Source of the DNA: Burkholderiales bacterium
GTDB taxonomy: Bacteria > Pseudomonadota > Gammaproteobacteria > Burkholderiales > WYBJ01
DNA length: 64,000 bases
Reading direction: 5' to 3'
NCBI GenBank assembly: GCA_022841915.1
Contig: JALHQN010000021.1
Coordinates: 1 to 64,000, forward strand
Shown piece after piece: positions 26,061-34,948 of this stretch (positions are counted from its first letter, which is position 1; each line of letters opens with the position of its first letter). The notes under the pieces were generated by a model. The model was given only the letters and a program-made list of their open reading frames with translations. It was not told the origin of the DNA and made no database searches. Position numbers and translations under genes: made by a program.

Positions 26061-27542
26061 GTGAACGAATTCGCGGCCAGGCAAGTGTTGTTCGTTCGCG
26101 CCGTCGAGAGCGTGGACGCCCAGCACCGTCCGCTCACCGAAGACGACCTAGGCTACGCCAGCCGCGCCGCTGCCGAACTCGTTCGGTGGCAGGCGACCGA
26201 CCGCGGCGAACGAGCGAGCAGCGAGGCCTATGTCGCCAAACGGGCGCAGCTGCTGGCCGAGAAGCTGCAGGAGCGCTCCCCTAAACTCGTTCGGACACTC
26301 GACGCGCTGCGCTGGCGGCCATGGATCGGCGGCGTGGCGCCTGTGGTGGCCTTCATCTTCGGTATGACGCTCGAGCGCATTGCAGACCCCGGACGCGTCA
26401 ACATCCTCGCCTTCCCGCTGCTGGGCATCATCGCCTGGAACCTCGCCGCCTACGTGTGGCTCGCCGTGCGCGCAGCGCAAGCCGCGTGGGGGCGCAAGCC
26501 TGTGCGACCTTCCTGGCTGCACCGAGTGCTCGCCGGCGCGCGCAACCGCGCAGAGGCCGCGATGGAAGAACCGCTGGCTGCCGCCCTCGCCCACTTCGCA
26601 CTCGACTGGAGCAAGCGATGCGCGCCGCTCGTGGCGGCGCGCGCGGGCCGTATCCTGCACGCATGCGCGGCAGCTCTGGCGCTGGGCGCGGTCGCCGGAC
26701 TGTATCTGCGTGGGCTTGCATTCGAGTATCGCGCAGGCTGGGAGAGCACATTCCTCGATGCGGGCAGCGTGCATGCCCTGCTCGCGTTCTTTCTCGAGCC
26801 CGCTGCGCGCCTTGTGGGTACGCCGTTTCCGAGCGTCGAAGAGATCGCAGCCGTGCGCTGGAGTGCAACCGGGGGCGGAGAAAACGCCGGGCGCTGGATC
26901 GGACTGTACGCCGTTGCCGTCATGGCGGCGGTGGTCGGGCCGCGACTGCTGCTTGCCCTCGCAGCTGGGCTGCGAGAGTGGCGGCTGTCGACGCGCTTCC
27001 CGCTGTCGCTCGAGGAGGCGTACTTACGGCGCATGATCGCGGGTTGGCGCACCGCCCCCTCGCATGTCCGGGTACAGGCCTATGCCTATACGCCGGCGCA
27101 CGCGGCGGCCGCCGGTCTGCAGCAATGGGTCGGCAGCGTGCTGGGCGAGGACGTTCAGGTGCACTGGGCACCGCCGGTGGCCTTCGGCGACGAAGACGCG
27201 TGCTCGTTCGAGGATGCCGCGTCCCATGACGCCGATCTCGTCATCGCCCTGTTCAACCTGGGCGCCACACCGGAGACCGAAAATCACGGCGTGTTTCTCG
27301 ACCGGCTGAAGGCTCGGTTCCCCGCGAAGATTGCCATAGTCGTCGACGAAGGTCCCTACAGAGAGCGACTCGGCAACCAGGCCGGGGCGCCTGCCCGGAT
27401 CGCGGAACGACAGCGTGCATGGACCGGTTTCGGGACCACCCGAGATCTGCATGCCCTGTTCGTCGACCTGACCCAGCCCGGTTCCGCGGCGGCGCAAGCC
27501 GCGCTGGATGAATTCCTGGCAGGCCGCGCGGCCACAACCTGA
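26061..27542 (+). CDS. DUF2868 membrane protein
   Basis: 493 aa. The N terminus (residues 1-75) is soluble and charged. Hydrophobic segments follow around GGVAPVVAFIFGMTL, ILAFPLLGIIAWNLAAYVWLAV, ILHACAAALALGAVAGLYLRG and GLYAVAVMAAVVGPRLLLAL. The C-terminal ~170 residues are a cytoplasmic domain (VHWAPPVAFGDE, DADLVIALFNLGATPETEN). It precedes the DUF3482 GTPase with a one-base TGATG overlap, a pairing conserved in betaproteobacteria and some gammaproteobacteria. Function is unknown. The spacing argues for a membrane protein-GTPase complex. Confidence 0.87.
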   Translation: MNEFAARQVLFVRAVESVDAQHRPLTEDDLGYASRAAAELVRWQATDRGERASSEAYVAKRAQLLAEKLQERSPKLVRTLDALRWRPWIGGVAPVVAFIFGMTLERIADPGRVNILAFPLLGIIAWNLAAYVWLAVRAAQAAWGRKPVRPSWLHRVLAGARNRAEAAMEEPLAAALAHFALDWSKRCAPLVAARAGRILHACAAALALGAVAGLYLRGLAFEYRAGWESTFLDAGSVHALLAFFLEPAARLVGTPFPSVEEIAAVRWSATGGGENAGRWIGLYAVAVMAAVVGPRLLLALAAGLREWRLSTRFPLSLEEAYLRRMIAGWRTAPSHVRVQAYAYTPAHAAAAGLQQWVGSVLGEDVQVHWAPPVAFGDEDACSFEDAASHDADLVIALFNLGATPETENHGVFLDRLKARFPAKIAIVVDEGPYRERLGNQAGAPARIAERQRAWTGFGTTRDLHALFVDLTQPGSAAAQAALDEFLAGRAATT

Positions 27543-29062
27543 TGTCATCGTCGAACGCACCGGCCACGATCCAGCTGAGCCTCGTCTCGCACACCAACGC
27601 AGGCAAGACGACGCTGGCACGCACGCTGCTGGGACGCGATATCGGCGAAGTTCGCGATGCCCCTCACGTGACCGACATCTCGTCCTCCCATGTGCTGCTG
27701 CAGTCCCCCGAAGGCGACGTGCTGCGGTTATGGGATACGCCCGGCTTCGGCGATTCCGCACGGCTGGCCAAGCGCCTGCGCACCGCCGACAACCCGGTCG
27801 GCTGGCTGCTGCGCGAAGTCTGGGATCGCTACCGCAGCCGGCCCCTGTGGTGCAGTCAGCAGGCCGTGCGGACCGCGCGCGATGCGGCCGATGTGGTGCT
27901 CTATCTGGTCAACGCAGCCGAAGATCCTGCGGATGCCGGTTACGTCGGCCACGAGATGCAAATCCTCACCTGGGTCGGCAAGCCGGTCATCGTCCTGCTC
28001 AACCAGGCAGGCCCGCCCCGACCGACCGTCGACGAGATGGCCGAGGTGCAACGCTGGCGCACCGCCGTCGCGTCGTTCCGCGTCGTGCGCGACGTACTCC
28101 CGCTGGACGCTTTCGCTCGCTGCTGGGTCCAGGAGGGCCTGCTGTTCGAGCGCGTGCGCGCGGCGTTGCCCAGCGAGCGGCACCCCGCCATGGACCGTCT
28201 GACCTCGGTCTGGCGAGCGCGCAGCCTGGAGCGCTTCGCGCAGTCGATGGACACGCTGGTTCGCCAACTCAGTGCGGCGGTCCACGACCGAGAGCCGGTG
28301 CTGCCCGGGGCACCTTCGGAGCGCCCGCAGCGACTGCTGCAGGCGCTCGGTCTGGGCAAGAACGCCGCCGATCGAGAGCGCGACCAGGCCATGGCACGAC
28401 TGGCGCAGCGCGCCGACGAGCACATCCGCGCCGGAACCGATGCTTTGATCACATTGCATGGCCTGGAAGGCCACGCGGCGACTGTCGTGCTCGAGCGCCT
28501 GCGCACGAACTACAGCCTGACCGAACCCCTCAGCGCGGGCAAGGCAGCCGCCGCCGGGGGCATCGCCTCCGGCGCCCTGACCGGACTGATGGCCGATCTG
28601 GCCGCGGGCGGGCTCACCCTCGGCGCGGGCGTCGTCGCGGGAACGATACTCGGCGCGCTGGGCGGTGCCGGTGTGGCGCGCGCGCGCAACGCCTTGCACG
28701 GCGCCGACGAGCCCGCGGTGACATGGAGCCCCTCCTTCCTGGACGCCTCGGTGCGCTCGGCCCTGCTGCGCTACCTCGCCGTCGCTCATTTCGGGCGCGG
28801 CCGGGGCGCCTATGCGCAATCCGAAGCGCCCGTGTTCTGGCAGGACGTCGTGGCGCAGGCCGTCGAGTCGCGTGCAGCTACCTTCCATGCCCTCTGGATG
28901 GAAGCTCGCGCAACGCGGGACCGCACAGCGATCGTACCGGCGCTGCGCGCGCTGCTCCTCGAGACGGCGGCTGACGTTCTCGATCGCTTGTATCCGGGCG
29001 CATGCGCCTGGGATGACCCGGACTCGCCGCTGCAACGACCCGATCACGAACCTTCGACCTGA
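27542..29062 (+). CDS. DUF3482 GTPase (Era/YeeP-like)
   Basis: 506 aa; the start overlaps the DUF2868 stop. G1 is SHTNAGKTTLARTLLGR (~residues 16-32), G3 is LWDTPGFGDS, and the G4 position reads VLLNQAGPP rather than NKxD, as in other members of this family where guanine recognition is relaxed. A helical DUF3482 region follows, including a Gly/Ala-rich hydrophobic hairpin (LAAGGLTLGAGVVAGTILGA, ~residues 356-375) that may insert in or touch the membrane. Probably the regulatory or assembly partner of the DUF2868 membrane protein. Confidence 0.87.
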   Translation: MSSSNAPATIQLSLVSHTNAGKTTLARTLLGRDIGEVRDAPHVTDISSSHVLLQSPEGDVLRLWDTPGFGDSARLAKRLRTADNPVGWLLREVWDRYRSRPLWCSQQAVRTARDAADVVLYLVNAAEDPADAGYVGHEMQILTWVGKPVIVLLNQAGPPRPTVDEMAEVQRWRTAVASFRVVRDVLPLDAFARCWVQEGLLFERVRAALPSERHPAMDRLTSVWRARSLERFAQSMDTLVRQLSAAVHDREPVLPGAPSERPQRLLQALGLGKNAADRERDQAMARLAQRADEHIRAGTDALITLHGLEGHAATVVLERLRTNYSLTEPLSAGKAAAAGGIASGALTGLMADLAAGGLTLGAGVVAGTILGALGGAGVARARNALHGADEPAVTWSPSFLDASVRSALLRYLAVAHFGRGRGAYAQSEAPVFWQDVVAQAVESRAATFHALWMEARATRDRTAIVPALRALLLETAADVLDRLYPGACAWDDPDSPLQRPDHEPST

Positions 29063-29281
29063 GGCGGCGGCTCATCCAGAGAACTTGCGCAACGGCGCCC
29101 GCTGCATCGCACCATCACGACATCGAACTTGGCTGACCACGAGCGACGAATCGCTTTCGGACACGTCACGAGCGACATCGCAGCCGTCCTCGCGAAGGTC
29201 GGGTTTCGATCACCAATGGGCACTCAACCGTTTACACTTCGCAGGCTAGATCGATTCGCATAGACAGGAGGAGTACCCGCC

Positions 29282-30037
29282 ATGGCCGCCAACGCCCCCA
29301 CATCCCCCGTTCCATCCGCCGCAAAAGCGGAACTCACGCCCACCGGCAAGCTGCGCGCGGGCATCAACTTTCAGAACATGCTGCTCACGACCCGCGGCCC
29401 GAATGGCGAGCAAGGTGGCGTCGCGGTCGAATTCGCTCGTGAACTCGCCCGCAGGCTGGCGGTGCCGCTGGACATCATCGTCTACGAGTCGGCGGGTGGA
29501 TTGGCCGAATCGGTAAGCGCCAACGCTTGGGATATTTCGGTGCTCGGCATCGAGCCCAAGCGAGCCGAGGAAATCACGTTCGCGCCCCCGCTGACGGAAA
29601 TCGAATCGACCTATCTGGTGCCAGCGGGTTCGACGCTGCGCAGCGCCGACGAAGTCGACCGCCCCGGAATCCGCATCGCATCGGCGGCGAGAAGCGCCTA
29701 CGACCTCTTCTTGAGCCGCACCATCAAGCAAGCGCAGCTGGTGCAGATCGAAGGTCTGGATGCCGCGCAGGAACATTTCGCGCGCGAAAAGCTCGAAGTG
29801 CTGGCGGGATTGAAGCCGGCGCTGCTGGAATTCATGCCTACGCTGCCGGGATCGCGCCTGCTCGAGGGAAATTTCTACGTTGTCCGACACACCGTCGGGA
29901 CGCCCAAGGGGCGACCGGCAGCCGATGCCTATCTGCACGATCTGGTCGAAGAAGTGAAGGCGTCGGGACTCGTGGCTCAATGGATAGCGAAGAGTGGCGT
30001 AAAGGGTCTGGCGGTCGCGCCGCCGTGGGTGAAGTAG
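29282..30037 (+). CDS. SBP_bac_3-type solute-binding domain protein without evident signal peptide
   Basis: 251 aa, ATG at 29282 after AGGAGGAG. The fold is that of amino-acid-type extracellular binding proteins: GKLRAGINFQNMLL, GVAVEFARELARRLAVPLDI, WDISVLGIEPKRAEEITFAPP, DEVDRPGIRIASAARSAYD. The N terminus (MAANAPTSPVPSAAKAELTP) is not a convincing Sec or lipoprotein signal. Either it is cytoplasmic and senses or buffers a ligand, or export uses an unrecognised route. No ABC permease or ATPase is adjacent. The Bug gene lies 165 bp downstream. Confidence 0.8.
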   Translation: MAANAPTSPVPSAAKAELTPTGKLRAGINFQNMLLTTRGPNGEQGGVAVEFARELARRLAVPLDIIVYESAGGLAESVSANAWDISVLGIEPKRAEEITFAPPLTEIESTYLVPAGSTLRSADEVDRPGIRIASAARSAYDLFLSRTIKQAQLVQIEGLDAAQEHFAREKLEVLAGLKPALLEFMPTLPGSRLLEGNFYVVRHTVGTPKGRPAADAYLHDLVEEVKASGLVAQWIAKSGVKGLAVAPPWVK

Positions 30038-30202
30038 AGGCCGCCGCAATGAGACGAAAGCCAGCGTGTCTGCTGCACCGCAATGCAGGATAATTAAGCG
30101 GCGCCCCGCAAGTGCTCGGAAATAAACGTAAGGGGTTACCTCATCGACTGCCATCCCTCAGTCACGTATCGTTCTTTTTCTGAATTCCGCGAGGAGCGGT
30201 CA

Positions 30203-31228
30203 ATGTCATTGGATTCGAACATGTCTACTAAAAAGCAAGGGTTGTCATCGGGTTTGCGTCGTACGCTGATTGCCAGCGTCGTTTCGATTGCATGCGGGAT
30301 CACGCCCGCGGTTGCCCAAGCCGCAGCCGCAGACGACTTCCCCAACCGGCCCGTACGCATCATCACGCCGGCCAACCCGGGCGGCACCACCGATTTCCTG
30401 GCGCGCTTGCTGGCCGCCCACTTCACCGAAGCATGGAAGCAGCCTGTCATCGTCGACAATCGGGGCAGCGCCTCGGGCATCAACGCAGCCGAGATCACGA
30501 AAAACTCCGAGCCCAACGGTTACACGCTCTTCATCGTCTACCACCAGCACACGGTAAACGCGGCGATTCAACCCAAGCTGCCTTACCACGCGGTGAACGA
30601 TTTCACCCCCATCACCCAGATGACGGCTGCGGGCACCCTGCTGGTCGTGAATCCGGCTCACCCGGCGAAGAACTTGAAAGAGTTCCTCGAGTGGACCAAG
30701 ACCACGAAGGAGCCGATCAACTTCGGCTCGGCCGGCATAGGCAGCGGCGGCCATATGGCCGGTGAGCTCTACAAGCTGATGACGGGGGTGAAGGCCCAGC
30801 ATATTCCGTACAAGGGCACGGGCCCGGCCATCGTCGATCTGTTGGCCAATCGGTATCACTTCAATTTCGCCGGCCTCACGGCCGCCATCACGCAAGTGCA
30901 AGCGGGCAAGCTGCGCGCCATTGCGGTAAGCGCAGCCAAGCGCCTCCAATCCCTGCCGGACGTTCCCGCCGTCGCCGAGATCATTCCCGGCTTCGAGGTC
31001 GTCGGCTGGTATGGCGTGATGGCTCCTGCGAATCTGCCCAAGCCCTTGCTCACGAAGATCCATGCCGAGACCAACGTGCTGCTGAAGGATCCCGCATTCG
31101 TCAAGCGCATGACTTCACTGGGCTCCGAGATCGTGGGCAACGATCCCGAGACCTTTCGAAAATTCATGCTGGCCGACGTCAGCAAATGGGTCGATCTGGT
31201 CAAGCGCAGCGGGATGAAATTCAACTGA
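30203..31228 (+). CDS. Bug (TctC-type) periplasmic substrate-binding protein
   Basis: 341 aa. The ATG at 30203 follows GAGGAGCGG. A longer N region (MSLDSNMSTKKQGLSSGLRR) precedes the hydrophobic core, with cleavage near AVAQAAAA. The ligand loop TPANPGGTTDFLAR is a variant of PFxPGGxxD. Also present are DNRGSASGINAAEI, NGYTLFIVYHQHTVN, FGSAGIGSGGHMAGE, IPYKGTGPAIVDLL and AKRLQSLPDVPA. It is the end of its transcription unit: a strong intrinsic terminator follows 29 bp after the stop. Confidence 0.92.
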   Translation: MSLDSNMSTKKQGLSSGLRRTLIASVVSIACGITPAVAQAAAADDFPNRPVRIITPANPGGTTDFLARLLAAHFTEAWKQPVIVDNRGSASGINAAEITKNSEPNGYTLFIVYHQHTVNAAIQPKLPYHAVNDFTPITQMTAAGTLLVVNPAHPAKNLKEFLEWTKTTKEPINFGSAGIGSGGHMAGELYKLMTGVKAQHIPYKGTGPAIVDLLANRYHFNFAGLTAAITQVQAGKLRAIAVSAAKRLQSLPDVPAVAEIIPGFEVVGWYGVMAPANLPKPLLTKIHAETNVLLKDPAFVKRMTSLGSEIVGNDPETFRKFMLADVSKWVDLVKRSGMKFN

Positions 31229-31257
31229 TCGTGTGAGGCTTGCTGCAATCCCCCGAA

Positions 31258-31288
31258 GCCCTTCGCTGCCGGCGAAGGGCTTTTTTTT
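31258..31288 (+). terminator. Intrinsic terminator after the Bug gene
   Basis: A perfect 9-bp stem GCCCTTCGC (31258-31266) / GCGAAGGGC (31272-31280) with a 5-nt loop is followed directly by eight T residues (31281-31288). This is the clearest Rho-independent terminator in the window. Confidence 0.95.
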
Positions 31289-31499
31289 GCCCCGCAGACT
31301 TCGGCGCATGATTCCCGACTCACGGCCGATCGCCACCGTGCCGGCGACCCTGGCCGCAGCACTGGCAGCGTAGCGCGGTTTCCGGCGACCCTGCCCTGGT
31401 CCGAGCTCGTTGGGTGCGCATCCCGGTGGCGAGATGCGCAGTGGAAAGCGGCTTCGACCGCAGCGCTCGTGCTGCATGACCTGTTAAGCTCCGGGTCCG

Positions 31500-32903
31500 A
31501 TGACCCAAGACCTCAAAGCCAAACCCACCCGGGCGATTCTCGCCGCCGTACAACTGCCCGACGTGAGCGACGAGGCCCTCGACACCTCGCTGACCGAACT
31601 CGGACAACTCGCCAAGACCCTGGGATTCGAGGTCGTCGGCACGTTCAAGCAGCAACGGGCGCGCTTCGACCCAGCGGCTTACCTGGGCACCGGCAAGCGG
31701 CAGGAGATGCGCCGCTTCGTTCGTAACCAATCCGATGTCGACGCAGACTCGGACACCGTCGAGGACGCGCCAGACATCGAAGAAGATGCGCCGGATAGTC
31801 CGGCCGACCCGCAGACCCGCCGTGCCGACATCGTGCTCGTGGACCACGAAATCTCCCCCATGCAGGCCCGCAACCTAGAAAAGGAAGTCGGCTGCGAGGT
31901 CATGGACCGCACCATGGTCATCCTCGAGATCTTCCATCGCCACGCCCGCTCCCGTGCCGCTCGTGCGCAAGTCGAGATCGTTCGCCTGAGCTACATGGCG
32001 CCTCGACTGCGTGAGGCCGCCAAGCTCGCGGGTCCGCAAGGCAGGCAGCGCAGCGGGGTCGGCGGCCGCGGCGCCGGCGAATCTCGCGGCGAACTCGATC
32101 GACGCAAGATCCGCGAGCGCATCGCCGAGCTGCAGGAATCCCTGGTGGCGCTGGACGCGGAGCGCAAGACCCAGCGCGAGCGTCGGCAGGAACGCGAAGG
32201 ACTTGCCCGCGTCGCGCTGGTGGGCTACACCAATGCCGGCAAGTCGACCCTGATGCGTGCGCTCACCGGAAGCGAGGTGCTGGTCGCCGACAAGCTCTTT
32301 GCAACGCTCGACACCACCGTGCGCGCCCTGCATCCCGAGAGCATCCCGCGCGTACTGGTGAGCGATACGGTCGGCTTCATCGAGAACTTGCCGCACGGTC
32401 TCGTCGCATCGTTCAAGTCGACGCTCGACGAAGCGCTCGAGGCCTCCCTGCTGCTTCATGTCGTCGATGCAGCCGATGCCGGGCGAGAGCGGCAGTTGGC
32501 TGTCACCGAAAAGGTGCTCGCCGAGATCGGCGCGCAGGCAGTGCCGCGGATGCTGGTCTTCAACAAGATCGATCGCGTCGGCGACGAGGCCGCGCAAAGC
32601 GAACGCACGATGCAGCTGCGCGAGCAGCACCCCGATTGCATGGTCATCAGCGCGCGCAGCGACGCGAACGTCGCCGAGCTGCACGCGGCGATCGTCGCCT
32701 TCTTCCAGCGCGGGCTCGTGGAAGCCGAGTTCCTGTTGCCCTGGTCGGCGCAACACCTGCGCGGGACGATCTTCTCCAGCTGCGAAGTCCTCGAGGAACG
32801 AGCGCAGGACGACGGCGCGCACTTTCGCCTGCGCGGCGAACCTGAAGCCGTGAATCGGCTGCGGGAGCAGCTCGGCCTTCCGGTCGATACCAAGGCGCCA
32901 TAG
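31500..32903 (+). CDS. hflX: GTPase HflX
   Basis: 467 aa. The HflX N-terminal domain (YLGTGKRQEM; DHEISPMQARNLEKEVGCEV; HARSRAARAQVEI; LSYMAPRL) is followed by the Gly-rich and coiled-coil region (residues ~180-235) and the Era-like GTPase domain: G1 GYTNAGKSTL, G2 TLDTT, G3 DTVGFI, G4 FNKIDRV. HflX splits or rescues stalled ribosomes. Residues ~78-104 are an acidic insert (Asp/Glu/Pro) in the N-terminal domain. The gene is not next to hfq, its usual partner in proteobacteria, and lies behind a terminator, so it has its own promoter. Confidence 0.95.
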   Translation: MTQDLKAKPTRAILAAVQLPDVSDEALDTSLTELGQLAKTLGFEVVGTFKQQRARFDPAAYLGTGKRQEMRRFVRNQSDVDADSDTVEDAPDIEEDAPDSPADPQTRRADIVLVDHEISPMQARNLEKEVGCEVMDRTMVILEIFHRHARSRAARAQVEIVRLSYMAPRLREAAKLAGPQGRQRSGVGGRGAGESRGELDRRKIRERIAELQESLVALDAERKTQRERRQEREGLARVALVGYTNAGKSTLMRALTGSEVLVADKLFATLDTTVRALHPESIPRVLVSDTVGFIENLPHGLVASFKSTLDEALEASLLLHVVDAADAGRERQLAVTEKVLAEIGAQAVPRMLVFNKIDRVGDEAAQSERTMQLREQHPDCMVISARSDANVAELHAAIVAFFQRGLVEAEFLLPWSAQHLRGTIFSSCEVLEERAQDDGAHFRLRGEPEAVNRLREQLGLPVDTKAP

Positions 32904-32989
32904 ATCTCGCGCCGTTGGCGTTCCTGCTCACGTCCGGCCCGCACACCGTCCCATCATGAAAATTGCTGCGAACTGCAGAGCGTCAGCGG

Positions 32990-33700
32990 TCACGGCACGC
33001 TGTCGCTGGCAATCGAGCCAGCGAGAACCCGCGCGCGCAAGCTTTCCATGACGCGAGGGACAGCCACCGTGTTGGCCATGTTCACGGCGAACGAGGGGAG
33101 CGAACCGCCGGGATTCGTATGGATGAAGTACGTCACCCGCGTCGATGCGCCGCCCTCGAGCGGGTGCAAATCCCAGAAGCCCTCGTTGACGAGCATCGGC
33201 ACGCCCGCGCCCCGATTCGACGACTCGGCGTCGCGAGACAGCGACCAGCTGATTCGGGCGCCGTTGCCGGAGGCCGCGCCAGGCTCGCTGAAAACCCGGA
33301 TCGTGTAGTAGCGATCACTGATCGGAAACGGAAACGACAGCTGCTGGAAAACCCAGGCTGTGTTCCCTTCCCGCTTGAGCACCTTGCTCGCCTGGACGTA
33401 GGGCATGAACTCGGGGTAGCGCGCGTAATCGGAGATCACTTCCCGCAACGCGGCGGTGCTCGCAACGATGGTCGCGACGGCCAGGATCTCGTGCACGCCG
33501 GACGCCCGCGACTTGCGGGTATAGACACAAATGAGATCAGCTTCGGAGACGAGCCGCCATTCCCCGATTGCGCCGCTCGAGACCGCGCGCGTCTGCGGTC
33601 GAAGCGCGCATGTACCGTCTTGCGCGAGAGCCGCAGACGCTTGACAACAAACGATCGCGTACGCGAGCAGAGCCGCCGATGTCTGCGTCATGGCCCTCAT
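32990..33700 (-). CDS. START/SRPBCC-domain exported protein
   Basis: 236 aa. The ATG at 33700 has GGGAG upstream; a second ATG three codons later is possible. A Sec signal ends near ASAALAQ. The rest is a START-like lipid-binding fold: EWRLVSEADLICVYTRKS, ISDYARYPEFMPYVQASKVL, FPFPISDRYYTIRV, GFWDLHPLEGGASTRVTYFIHTNPGG (~residues 175-200), then a C-terminal helix. It probably binds a hydrophobic ligand in the periplasm. It is downstream of a Bug gene in the same direction with only 15 bp between them. Confidence 0.85.
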   Translation of the reverse strand: MRAMTQTSAALLAYAIVCCQASAALAQDGTCALRPQTRAVSSGAIGEWRLVSEADLICVYTRKSRASGVHEILAVATIVASTAALREVISDYARYPEFMPYVQASKVLKREGNTAWVFQQLSFPFPISDRYYTIRVFSEPGAASGNGARISWSLSRDAESSNRGAGVPMLVNEGFWDLHPLEGGASTRVTYFIHTNPGGSLPSFAVNMANTVAVPRVMESLRARVLAGSIASDSVP

Positions 33701-33715
33701 GCTCCCATTCGCGGC

Positions 33716-34732
33716 TCAGTCCGCCTTGGCGCCCGAAATCTTGACCAGTTCCGCCCACTTCTGAACCTCCGCCTTCATGAATGCGCCGAACTGCTCGGGC
33801 GTGCTGCCGATGATTTCGCCGCCTTGGGAGGCGAGGCTCTTGCGCACGTCGGGCTGCTGAAGGAAGCGGGCAGTGTCCCGATAGAGCCGCTGGATCAGGT
33901 CGGCAGGCGTGGCCGCAGCAGCGAACAAGCCCATCCAGACGCCGGCATCGAAACCGGGCAAGCCGGATTCGGCGACGGTCGGCAGATCGGGCAGGATGCT
34001 CACGCGCTTGGCCCCGGTGAAAGCAATCGCACGCAGCTTGCCTGCCTCGACTTGCCTCAATGCCGTGATGGGATTGGGCATGTACATTTCTACCCGGCCA
34101 GCCATGGTATCGATCAGCGCAGGCGCCGCGCCCTTGTAGGGAATATGGGTGATCTTCGTGCCCGCGATCTTGTTGAACAGCTCGCATGCGAGATGGTTGC
34201 CGCCGCCGATCCCGGAAGAAGCGCACCGCAACTCGCCCGGTTTCGACTTGGCCAGCGCAACCAGCTCCTGCACGGTTCGAAATGGCGCCGTCGCGGGCGC
34301 GACCAGGATGTAGGGCTGGGTCGTCAGTTGCGTAATGGGCGCAAGATCCTTCAACGTATCGAAAGGCATCTTCTCGTAGAGCGAAGGATTGATTGCGACC
34401 TGCGTCGGCATGATGAGCAGCGTATGGCCGTCGGGGTTGGACTTGACGACGATCTCGCAACCGATGATCCCGCCCGCGCCCGGCCTGTTGTCGACCACGA
34501 CCGGCCGACCGGTCGCTTCGCTGAACTTCTGGGCCAGCACGCGCGCCGTGATGTCGGTCGGCCCGCTGGCCGGATAGGGCACCACGATGCGCATCGGTTT
34601 GGTCGGAAAGCCCTGCGCCGCCGCGACCACGCTTGTCAACGTCAAGACGCCCGCGCCAAGCCATGCAGCGCCCGAGCGGACGACACGACACGAGACGGGG
34701 CCGACACCTCTACAGACAGATCGCAAAATCAT
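33716..34732 (-). CDS. Bug (TctC-type) periplasmic substrate-binding protein
   Basis: 338 aa from the ATG at 34732, preceded by GGAGGAGCTCAC. The signal peptide is somewhat long (hydrophobic GAAWLGAGVLTLTSVVAAAQ). The ligand loop reads PYPASGPTDITAR, lacking the usual double glycine. Other landmarks: DNRPGAGGIIG, NPDGHTLLIMPTQ, FDTLKDLAPITQ, CASSGIGGGNHLACE, IPYKGAAPALIDT, GAKRVSILPDLPT. It heads a two-gene unit with the START-domain protein and is divergent from another Bug gene at 34949, with 216 bp between them. Confidence 0.92.
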   Translation of the reverse strand: MILRSVCRGVGPVSCRVVRSGAAWLGAGVLTLTSVVAAAQGFPTKPMRIVVPYPASGPTDITARVLAQKFSEATGRPVVVDNRPGAGGIIGCEIVVKSNPDGHTLLIMPTQVAINPSLYEKMPFDTLKDLAPITQLTTQPYILVAPATAPFRTVQELVALAKSKPGELRCASSGIGGGNHLACELFNKIAGTKITHIPYKGAAPALIDTMAGRVEMYMPNPITALRQVEAGKLRAIAFTGAKRVSILPDLPTVAESGLPGFDAGVWMGLFAAAATPADLIQRLYRDTARFLQQPDVRKSLASQGGEIIGSTPEQFGAFMKAEVQKWAELVKISGAKAD

Positions 34733-34948
34733 GTGAGCTCCTCCGGGTGCATACCCGCACAGCCGCGGCCGAAACCGGTCGTGCAGCGCAAGCGTCCGAC
34801 TATACACGGCGTCGGTGCCGCCCCGGGAAACGGCATGCAGAGAGAGACGCCTCGCCGGGTGACCTTTGGTTTATCCTACCGCGCGCGTGAAGCACGCCCG
34901 TGGCTGCAGCACCCATCCAATCCAATCCAATCCGGGGGAGGTCCACCC

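Noticed and set aside
32963-34948. 662 open codons upstream of and in frame with the Bug gene at 34949
   Set aside because: The stretch is antisense to the START-domain and Bug genes, has no domain features, and a strong ribosome site precedes the internal ATG; long open antisense frames are expected at this GC content.
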